DNA of 11,876 nucleotides from an uncultured bacterium (lineage in GTDB: Bacteria; Bacillota_I; Bacilli_A; RF39; UBA660). The position numbers were made by a program, and so were the translations under genes. This document shows, one piece after another, positions 6,881 to 11,876 of the stretch. Position 1 is the first letter of the stretch. Each line of letters starts with the position of its first letter. The stretch is taken from NCBI GenBank assembly GCA_905215145.1, contig CAJMOW010000031.1, positions 1 to 11,876 on the forward strand, read 5' to 3'. The notes under the pieces were generated by a model, which was not told the origin of the DNA, did not search any database, and was given only the letters and a program-made list of their open reading frames with translations.

Positions 6881-8015
6881 AACATTTTGGAGTGTAGTAA
6901 GAAAATATATAGGGGTTATATCTTTATATACAACATTATTAATTGTTTTTGGTGGATTAAATATGTCGACAAATGAAAATCAAATAGATTTTGTTAATAG
7001 TAAACCAAATGTTGTAATAGTAAATAATGATGATGATAATAAAATCACTTCTAATTTAATAAACTATATCAAAGAAAACAGTAAAATTATCAATATTAAA
7101 ACAAATGAAGAATCAATAAATGATGCCTTATTTTATAGAGACACTAATTATGTAATATATATACCCAAAAATTATGGAAAAGATGTAATGAATGGATTAC
7201 AACCTGATATAAATATAAAATCCACTGGTGACTATCAATCAAGTTTAGCTGAAATTATATTAACTCGATATATAAAAATTCAAAATTTATATAAAACAAA
7301 AATAAATAATGAAGATGAGCTTATAAATTATATAAATAATAATTTAAACTCTGAATCAAATATTAAACTAACTTCCAAACTTGATACATCAAAAACGTCT
7401 AAAGCAACATATTATTTTAATTTTGCAAGTTACAGCATTATGGCAGTTGTAATATTTATTATTTGTTTAGTATTATCAAGTTTTAAAGAAAAAAGTGTTA
7501 ATAAAAGGACTATTATAAGTAGTACAAATTATAAGAAACATAATAGATATCTATTATTATCAAGTTTTATATACTCTATTATAGTATGGATTTTATTTGT
7601 AATTCTTGGAATAATTCTAACTGGAAATATAATGTTTACTACAAGAGGTTTAATATATATATTAAATTTATTTATATTTACATTTTGTTCATTAACATTA
7701 GCGCTCTTAATAAGTACCTTAATAACCAATAAAAATGCTGTTAATGGTATAGTTAATGTTGTCGCACTTGGTTCTGCATTCTTATGTGGAGCATTTGTTC
7801 CTACAGAATGGTTACCAGATTTTGTTCTAAGAATTGCACATATATTACCTAGTTACTGGTATATTAATTCAAATGATTTATTAAAATCTATGGAAGTAAT
7901 TAATTTAACTAATTTAAAACCAATATTTATAAATAGTATAGTTATTTTAATTTTTTCGATGTTATTTATTATACTAAACAATATAATATCTAAATATAAA
8001 AGAAAAATAGGATAA
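6867..8015 (+). CDS. ABC-2 type permease, second subunit (LnrN-like layout)
   Basis: This 382-residue permease is a topological paralogue of the preceding gene. It has helix 1 at about 14-32, an external domain to about 185, and helices at about 187-207, 228-251, 262-287, 291-317 and 353-374. The segment GSAFLCGAFVPTEWLPDFVLRIAHILPSYWYI (about 306-338) has the conserved ABC-2 permease look (G.fvP...LP....i....P..w). It overlaps the first permease by 14 bp, with AAGGAGG (6853-6859) inside that gene 7 nt before the ATG. A bidirectional terminator follows the stop. No two-component system or regulator is adjacent, unlike Bacillus lnrJK-lnrLMN. Confidence 0.85.
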   Translation: MTTFKTFWSVVRKYIGVISLYTTLLIVFGGLNMSTNENQIDFVNSKPNVVIVNNDDDNKITSNLINYIKENSKIINIKTNEESINDALFYRDTNYVIYIPKNYGKDVMNGLQPDINIKSTGDYQSSLAEIILTRYIKIQNLYKTKINNEDELINYINNNLNSESNIKLTSKLDTSKTSKATYYFNFASYSIMAVVIFIICLVLSSFKEKSVNKRTIISSTNYKKHNRYLLLSSFIYSIIVWILFVILGIILTGNIMFTTRGLIYILNLFIFTFCSLTLALLISTLITNKNAVNGIVNVVALGSAFLCGAFVPTEWLPDFVLRIAHILPSYWYINSNDLLKSMEVINLTNLKPIFINSIVILIFSMLFIILNNIISKYKRKIG

Positions 8016-8025
8016 AATATAATTA

Positions 8026-8058
8026 AAAAAGTTATTTCATCAAACGAAATAGCTTTTT
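8026..8058. terminator. Bidirectional intrinsic terminator between convergent genes
   Basis: Arms AAAAAGTTATTTC (8026-8038) and GAAATAGCTTTTT (8046-8058) form a 13-bp stem with one G-U-type mismatch around a 7-nt loop. A T-rich tail follows on the plus strand and an A-rich left side serves the minus strand. It starts 11 bases after the ABC operon stop and overlaps the stop codon of the convergent DUF3592 gene. Confidence 0.8.
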
Positions 8059-8563
8059 ATTTTGGTAAAAAGACAAGTCCTATAAGTGCTAAAACAATAA
8101 ATAATAATCCTATTAAAAATAAAACTTTTACTGCTGGATTTTTTACAAATCTCATTACATAACTCTTGTTTGGATTCTGTGGGTTATAGAAAACATCTAA
8201 TTCTGTTCCAACAGGGAAATATTCTTTTAATGCATTGGTAGAAATATGGGTATTACTATTAATTACTAAATTTCCTTCTTTAACATCATTTTCTACTTGA
8301 GATTTTATTCTATTAAAAGATGATGACTTATTTACAATCCAACTATACTTAAGTCTTTGATTATATTTAGTATAGTTAACAATATACTCTATTATAGGAA
8401 ATTGTACTCCATTATTATTCCATAATGTGTACTTTATAACTTTTCCTTTTGTTGTTAAAGTACATTGTTCAACCATCTTTTTATCTTTGTTTTTAAATAT
8501 TAATGATAAAATTAGCAATATTAAGCCTACCAATGTAAATATCGCAAAAAAACTTATTTTCAT
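8057..8563 (-). CDS. DUF3592-family membrane protein
   Basis: This 168-residue protein has a hydrophobic helix at each end (about 3-23 and 144-165) enclosing an extracytoplasmic beta domain. The order KGKVIKYTL...FPIIEYIVNYT...FPVGTELDVFYNPQNPNKSYV is the DUF3592 pattern: a GxVxxY strand, a P-x-x-E/Y-x-V strand, then G..v.v.YNP.NP...yv. The molecular function of this family is not established. The start is ATG at 8563 with AAGGAG about 9 nt upstream. It lies directly behind the remains of a degraded gene and ends in the terminator shared with the ABC operon. Nothing ties it functionally to either neighbour. Confidence 0.8.
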   Translation of the reverse strand: MKISFFAIFTLVGLILLILSLIFKNKDKKMVEQCTLTTKGKVIKYTLWNNNGVQFPIIEYIVNYTKYNQRLKYSWIVNKSSSFNRIKSQVENDVKEGNLVINSNTHISTNALKEYFPVGTELDVFYNPQNPNKSYVMRFVKNPAVKVLFLIGLLFIVLALIGLVFLPK

Positions 8564-8576
8564 TTTTCTAATCTCC

Positions 8577-8693
8577 TTACAACTTACTATTTGTTGCTTT
8601 CAATAACTTTTCAAAATGTTTTTTATTACTAAATACTACATTATTTTTAATTAATTTTTTTCGTACTGACTTTCCTCCGCAAATTACAATTTT
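8577..8693 (-). pseudogene. Orphan C-terminal fragment between RhuM remnant and DUF3592 gene
   Basis: An open stretch of 38 codons has no start codon. It reads from KIVICGGKSVRKK to KHFEKLLKATNSKL and stops at 8579-8577, just before the DUF3592 ribosome binding site. Its lysine-rich, ordered look suggests the tail of a lost gene fused at a deletion junction with the RhuM remnant. I do not recognise the family. It could also be chance. Confidence 0.25.
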
Positions 8694-8999
8694 TTATTTT
8701 CTTAGAATTAACTCTATATCCAACCGCAATAACAGCATCCAAATTATAAAATTCTAATTCTCTATTAACATTCCTATTTTCTTCTTTTCAACTATTTCCA
8801 TTTTGGAAATAGTTGAATTTTTATCAAGTCCTTTCTCTTCATATATATTATTTAAATGCTTATTAATTGCGGAAACATTAACATCAAAAAGTCCACTCAT
8901 ACTCTTTTGAGTTAACCATATTGTTTCATCTTTTAATATTACGTCTACATTAGTTTTACCTTCATCAGTTTCATATAACAATATATTGCTTTCATTCAT
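8647..8999 (-). pseudogene. RhuM-family protein, frameshifted and truncated
   Basis: The N-terminal 73 or so residues match the conserved RhuM/virulence-protein start: YETDEGKTNVDVILKDETIWLTQKSMSGLFDVNVSAINKHLNNIYEE...STISKMEIV, with a putative DNA-binding helical region (LTQKSMSGLFDVNVSAINKHL). A one-base loss within about 8777-8789 shifts the frame to an early TAG at 8756-8754. One frame over, the family continues exactly as expected, ENRNVNRELEFYNLDAVIAVGYRVNSK, to about 8700. After that the similarity stops and an unrelated tail ends at 8647. Family members are about 300 residues or more, so two thirds are missing. The start is ATG 8999 with AAAGGAG upstream. RhuM-like genes are common in mobile and defence-rich regions; their exact function is not settled. 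Confidence 0.85.
8787..8817. repeat. 14-bp perfect inverted repeat inside the RhuM remnant
   Basis: Arms TTCAACTATTTCCA (8787-8800) and TGGAAATAGTTGAA (8804-8817) are perfectly complementary with only 3 nt between. It lies in codons for STISKMEIVE, which are conserved in the family, and its left edge meets the frameshift site. Confidence 0.7.
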
Positions 9000-9033
9000 A
9001 TTTTATCATCTCCTTTAAAATATCTTAAGTAGT

Positions 9034-9102
9034 ATATGTTTTCATATACCACTTATATCAGCGTCGTGCACACATCATATTAGATGATATGTGAAAACAT
9101 AT
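9034..9102. promoter_or_regulatory. Nested palindromes upstream of the RhuM remnant
   Basis: Outer arms of 17 bp (9034-9050 and 9086-9102, sharing ATATGTTTTCA / TGAAAACATAT) pair with two mismatches. Inside lies a tighter hairpin: arms CACACATCAT (9069-9078) and ATGATATGTG (9084-9093), one mismatch, loop ATTAG. The inner palindrome and its AAACATATT flank recur at 10936-10968. It starts 35 bp before the RhuM start codon, so it may be an operator or leader RNA structure. Confidence 0.5.
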
Positions 9103-9198
9103 TTTTGAATTTTTTATACAATTTTTCACCAGAATATCACTTTTTTAGTTTTAGTAAAAAACTTACTTATCAAAATTTTTTCGATGTAATACTGAAAC

Positions 9199-9319
9199 AC
9201 ATTCAATATGTCATGTTCATTAATTATGAATAGTTGCTTTTTATATGTTTTGGTATAACTGACTACTACATAATAAACATTCTTAATGGTTAATTGTTTA
9301 TTATGTATATATCAATTTT
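9199..9319. repeat. 121-bp dispersed repeat, copy 1
   Basis: It aligns without gaps to 11113-11233, with about 15 mismatches by hand count (roughly 88% identical). It contains a hairpin with perfect arms ACATAATAAACA (9267-9278) and TGTTTATTATGT (9294-9305). Arms are identical in both copies while the 15-nt loop differs at 5 positions. It lies 73 nt downstream (minus sense) of the GNAT stop codon. No transposase or clear terminal repeats accompany it, and no T run follows the stem, so it is not an obvious terminator. Within 9003-9392 I see no gene. Confidence 0.85.
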
Positions 9320-9392
9320 TTACTCTTACTATTATAATTCTCTATGCATTTTATCTATTTTATTTATATCAATCATTATTACTCCTATCATA

Positions 9393-9994
9393 CTACAGCT
9401 TTTTCTCATATATAAATGCTTTTTCAGTACATCCATTTCCAAGTTGTCCTATTTCTCTGTTTTTTATTATTGTTTCATACACTTTTTGGCATCCTAATTT
9501 TTCATAAAATTTATAATTGCATGATTCATCTGTTACTATTTGAAGATTCTTCATATTATCTTTTTTAGCAAGCTCAAATACATCTAACAACAATTTTTTA
9601 CCTATTTTCTTTCCTCTATAATCCTCATCAACTATTAATATAGAAATCTCTCCATCAAAATAATTCTTTAATTCTGCAGGAATATAATTATAATTAGATT
9701 CATATTCTTTAAATGCCTTTAAGTTTTTTATACTATTGCTTTTATATAATTTATTTTTTATAAAACCATAGAATTTTTTAGATACCATATGTTTATTTGA
9801 ATTTTCTTTTGAATATCCACAAAATCCTACAAGTTTATTTCCTGATTTATATGTTATTATCTTTTCATTTTCTTGTAAAATATCTAATAAATATATCCAA
9901 GCACAAATATCATCATCTGCTCCTGCCTCTTTTTTACTAAATTCCATTCCTTACTTAATAATTTTACTGCTTGTTTCATATCTTTTATAGTCAT
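9393..9994 (-). pseudogene. GNAT acetyltransferase with frameshifted N-terminus
   Basis: The main frame (184 codons from ATG 9947) carries the GNAT core: ISILIVDEDYRGKKIGKKLLLDVFELAKKDNMKNLQIVTDE with the acetyl-CoA loop RGKKIG (114-119), then NYKFYEKLGCQKV (143-155). N-acetyltransferases move an acetyl group from acetyl-CoA to an amine; the substrate is unknown. The start at 9947 is doubtful because AAGGA touches the ATG with no spacing. A better start is ATG 9994 with GAGGT 8-10 nt upstream. It opens with MTIKDMKQAVKLLSKEW, a typical GNAT N-terminus, but lies in another frame. Restoring one base near 9937-9946 would join them (about 200 residues). So this is either a recent frameshift, a sequencing error or a shorter functional protein. 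It ends just before repeat copy 1. Confidence 0.7.
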
Positions 9995-10049
9995 AATTAT
10001 TACCTCACACTTTATTTTTTCAATAAGTTTTTAGATTTTTCTTGTTTTT

Positions 10050-10895
10050 TTATTTAAGTTTTAATACACCTAGTCCTAAATAAAATTTTTTACCATTCAA
10101 TAATTGCTTTTTAATGTTACTTTGTAAAGTGGTATTGGTAGGCAGTAAAGAATAATCTTCGCATTCGTCTATTCCATACACAAAATTTAGTATATCTTTA
10201 GTACATTCTTCTCCTTCATAAACATCAAACAAATTATAAAATTTTGCTATATTAGAGTTTTTATCTATAATTTCATATATTTGTTTACTTAGTAACCATG
10301 AATTACATATATATTTAAAATTATTAATTGAATAAATTTGTTTCATTTTGATATTTGCTTTTTTTATAGATTCTTTAACACTTAATACATTTAAATCCGT
10401 ATTTTTAGGAATATGAATTTTTACTACTGAATCAGACTCGTATTCAAATTGTAAACTACCTATCTCGACTATTCTTGCCCTAATAAAATAAATAGCCCAT
10501 AACATTTGTGATATCCTAATTCCATCTTTTTTTCTTAATTTTAAGTCACTTTCAAAACATTCCTTAACTCTTTTTTTATGAATTTTAATTTGAATAGCAT
10601 CAAAATTATATTGTTGCATATTTTCTATATGATAATTATAACCTAATAGAACCATTATATTAGTTATAAAAGGATTAACATTATCGCCAAACAATTCATC
10701 AATACCCTTGCATTGCCATAAATCTTTTATTTTTGTAAATTCTTCAATATATAATTTCTTAAATAGATTTGAAAATTCTAAACTTAACTTTTCTTTTTTA
10801 TTTATTTCTTCTATGCAATTATAACATTTATCCCTATATTGCAAATCTATATTATAAAAATTTAAGGCTTTATCTATTATATCTTTATCTATCAT
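10050..10895 (-). CDS. Acyltransferase-domain protein (NAT_N plus GNAT_C type)
   Basis: This 281-residue protein resembles the Firmicutes acyltransferase-domain family with an N-terminal NAT_N-like helical domain (about 1-115) and a C-terminal GNAT-like domain (about 120-280). Supporting stretches are ARIVEIGSLQFEYE (141-154), VVKIHIPKNTDLN (158-170), the signature-like YICNSWLLSKQIYEII (196-211), NIAKFYNLFDVYE (217-229) and the terminal LPTNTTLQSNIKKQLLNGKKFYLGLGVL. Substrate and physiological role are unknown. It is transcribed toward the GNAT gene 55 nt ahead of that gene's better start, so both may share a transcript. A palindrome and a TATAAT at 10930-10925 lie upstream. The ATG follows a purine-rich GAGGTAGGA. 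Codon use is as AT-rich as the neighbours. Confidence 0.65.
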   Translation of the reverse strand: MIDKDIIDKALNFYNIDLQYRDKCYNCIEEINKKEKLSLEFSNLFKKLYIEEFTKIKDLWQCKGIDELFGDNVNPFITNIMVLLGYNYHIENMQQYNFDAIQIKIHKKRVKECFESDLKLRKKDGIRISQMLWAIYFIRARIVEIGSLQFEYESDSVVKIHIPKNTDLNVLSVKESIKKANIKMKQIYSINNFKYICNSWLLSKQIYEIIDKNSNIAKFYNLFDVYEGEECTKDILNFVYGIDECEDYSLLPTNTTLQSNIKKQLLNGKKFYLGLGVLKLK

Positions 10896-10924
10896 TATAA
10901 TTTCCTACCTCACTACTAAATTCA

Positions 10925-10956
10925 ATTATACAATCCATACCACCTAATATGGTATG
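10925..10956 (-). promoter_or_regulatory. Candidate promoter and palindrome of the acyltransferase gene
   Basis: On the minus strand TATAAT (10930-10925) lies 30 nt before the ATG. Just upstream, where a -35 would be, is a 7-bp perfect palindrome (CATACCA 10936-10942, TGGTATG 10950-10956). The same palindrome, centred at the same offset from AAACATATT, lies before the RhuM remnant. No good -35 hexamer is visible, so a regulator may be needed. Confidence 0.45.
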
Positions 10957-11001
10957 AGGAAACATATTCTCCTCAAACAACCTTCTTAAATTTTTTCTGT
11001 T

Positions 11002-11035
11002 TTTTTGATAAAAATTAGTGTTTTTTTATCAAAAA
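11002..11035. repeat. AT-only inverted repeat in the non-coding block
   Basis: Perfect 13-bp arms TTTTTGATAAAAA (11002-11014) and TTTTTATCAAAAA (11023-11035) flank an 8-nt loop. It has no counterpart in the first block and no terminator-like tail. Low complexity makes chance formation plausible. The rest of 10896-11112 shows no gene. Confidence 0.5.
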
Positions 11036-11112
11036 TATGCTTTTTTTAATAGGCTCTGAACAGTTGATTTTCACCTGAATATAAGGCTTTATTTAAGTTT
11101 TAGAACGCATAC

Positions 11113-11233
11113 GCACTCAACGTGATATGTTCATTAATAATAAATAGTTGCTTTTTATCTGTTTGGGTATAACTGACTACTACATAATAAACACTTTTAA
11201 TTGTTGAATGTTTATTATGTATATATCAATTTT
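11113..11233. repeat. 121-bp dispersed repeat, copy 2
   Basis: This is the gap-free partner of 9199-9319. The hairpin arms ACATAATAAACA (11181-11192) and TGTTTATTATGT (11208-11219) are unchanged between copies. It begins one base after the stop codon of the S66 peptidase gene, i.e. immediately 3' of that gene, as copy 1 is 3' of the GNAT gene. At its ends are ACTCAAC (11115-11121) and GTTGAAT (11203-11209), which fit the integron attC core patterns RYYYAAC and GTTRRRY; copy 1 does not fit. Confidence 0.85.
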
Positions 11234-11234
11234 C

Positions 11235-11876
11235 TCAATTTAAAATTTTTCCTATTATTTCAACTTTATCATTATCTATTTTAATATCAGCACCAATAGG
11301 AATAACACTATTTACTATCTTATGTCCAAAATCATTACATTTTATTATTGGAAAATTATATTCTTTAGTATATTCAAGTATTATATCTTCCATTTGAGGA
11401 TATTTACTTTCATCTTTCTGTAAATCATAATTATAACCAATCACTATTCCTTTTATTTTATCAAATATACCATATTGTTTTAAATGGGCAAATCTTCTTT
11501 GGCATTCATTTATAGATGTTCTATAACTTTCTATAAATAATATATTACTTTCCATATTTGGTAAAAATTCTGTGCCAAGCAAATACATCATACAAGCCAA
11601 ATTTGTACCAATTATTTTACCTTCAACAGTACCATTTTTAATTAATTGTTTTGTACCACTATTAAACCTATCTAATTTTTGGTTAATAAAAGCATCTATA
11701 AATACTTTATATTGTTCTTCTGCATAGTCTAAACCAAATGAAAGAAAATCCGGCCCACTAAAAGTTATTAATCCTGTCTTTTTATAAATAGCTTGAAGTA
11801 ATACTGTTATATCACTATAACCTAGCAGTATCTTAGGATGCTTTTTTATTTCTTCATAATCTAATAAATCAATAAA
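11235..11876 (-). CDS. S66 family LD-carboxypeptidase / MccF-like peptidase (partial, N-terminus beyond right edge)
   Basis: The frame is open from the window edge for 213 residues to a TGA stop at 11237-11235. Internal methionines near 11600 are not the start, because family residues continue upstream. All three catalytic residues of S66 serine peptidases can be placed: the nucleophile in LLGYSDIT (S21 of the visible part), the acid in NILFIES (E116) and the base in NDFGHKI (H185). IIGTNLACMMYLLGTEFLP (88-106) resembles the block that follows the nucleophile region. Family members either trim the tetrapeptide of recycled murein (LdcA) or cleave the amide of microcin C-type peptide-nucleotides (MccF). 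The QRRFAHLKQYGIFDKIKGIVIG segment looks closer to the MccF side, but this is a judgement by eye. About one third of the protein is missing at the edge. Repeat copy 2 follows the stop immediately. Confidence 0.85.
   Translation of the reverse strand, partial: FIDLLDYEEIKKHPKILLGYSDITVLLQAIYKKTGLITFSGPDFLSFGLDYAEEQYKVFIDAFINQKLDRFNSGTKQLIKNGTVEGKIIGTNLACMMYLLGTEFLPNMESNILFIESYRTSINECQRRFAHLKQYGIFDKIKGIVIGYNYDLQKDESKYPQMEDIILEYTKEYNFPIIKCNDFGHKIVNSVIPIGADIKIDNDKVEIIGKILN

Noticed and set aside
9267..9305. Hairpin in the dispersed repeat as an intrinsic terminator
   Set aside because: No T run follows the stem on either strand in either copy, and conservation extends well beyond the hairpin.
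9286..9507. Two overlapping plus-strand open frames spanning repeat copy 1 and the end of the GNAT gene
   Set aside because: They are hydrophobic by virtue of AT richness, cross the non-coding repeat and the well-supported GNAT core, and lack a ribosome binding site.
9003..11233. CRISPR array
   Set aside because: There are only two long repeat copies separated by genes; no regular short repeats or spacers are visible.
11235..11600. Peptidase gene starting at the methionine near 11600
   Set aside because: Family sequence, including the nucleophile motif GYSDIT, continues upstream in the same frame to the window edge.
1..11876. Mycoplasma-type genetic code (TGA as Trp)
   Set aside because: Trp codons seen are TGG, no gene contains an internal TGA, and one gene ends naturally at TGA.
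1..11876. tRNA or rRNA genes
   Set aside because: No cloverleaf-like segment with GTTCRA-type T-arm and CCA-side pairing, and no rRNA-like GC-richer block, was seen on either strand by eye.

Overview
The window is a strongly AT-rich, densely coding stretch of bacterial chromosome. Low-GC Firmicutes-style Shine-Dalgarno sequences (AGGAGG) precede most genes, and sigma-A-like promoters and short intrinsic terminators are visible. TGG is used for Trp, and the only TGA seen ending a gene (11235-11237) closes a plausible C-terminus, so the standard genetic code is likely. The gene types suggest an uncultured, probably gut-dwelling Bacillota of the Erysipelotrichia/RF39/Clostridia kind. This placement is inference; there is no rRNA or marker gene in the window.

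Region 1 (1-4614, all minus strand). A 2,4-diaminopentanoate dehydrogenase-like oxidoreductase comes first. Behind it are four genes for membrane or envelope proteins: a small tail-anchored protein, a single-pass protein with a large extracellular DUF6273-like domain, a two-helix VirB2/TrbC-like putative pilin, and a polytopic VirB6/TrbL-like channel protein that runs off the left edge. The last three look like one end of a Gram-positive type IV secretion or pilus-like apparatus. The putative pilin has its own consensus promoter and terminator, as expected for the most abundant subunit.

Region 2 (4615-8060, plus strand). A divergent intergenic region carries a perfect 10-bp inverted repeat. 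It is followed by a tightly coupled three-gene ABC-2 exporter operon (ATPase and two paralogous permeases), laid out like LnrLMN/BcrAB-type drug exporters. A bidirectional terminator ends it.

Region 3 (8057-11876, all minus strand). This is an accessory-looking segment. Read in the direction of transcription (right to left) it holds: the C-terminal two thirds of an S66 LD-carboxypeptidase/MccF-like peptidase (cut by the right edge), a roughly 330-bp non-coding block, a NAT_N/GNAT_C-type acyltransferase, a GNAT acetyltransferase whose N-terminus is frameshifted, a second related non-coding block, a frameshifted and truncated RhuM-family gene, and an intact DUF3592 membrane protein. The two non-coding blocks share a gap-free 121-bp element, about 88% identical by hand count, with a perfectly conserved 12-bp-arm hairpin. 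They also share a palindrome upstream of the next gene in which one base pair changed on both arms. This duplicated structured element is the least explained feature here. A peptidase/acetyltransferase pair like the MccF/MccE self-immunity enzymes suggests a resistance-gene neighbourhood, but that is inference.
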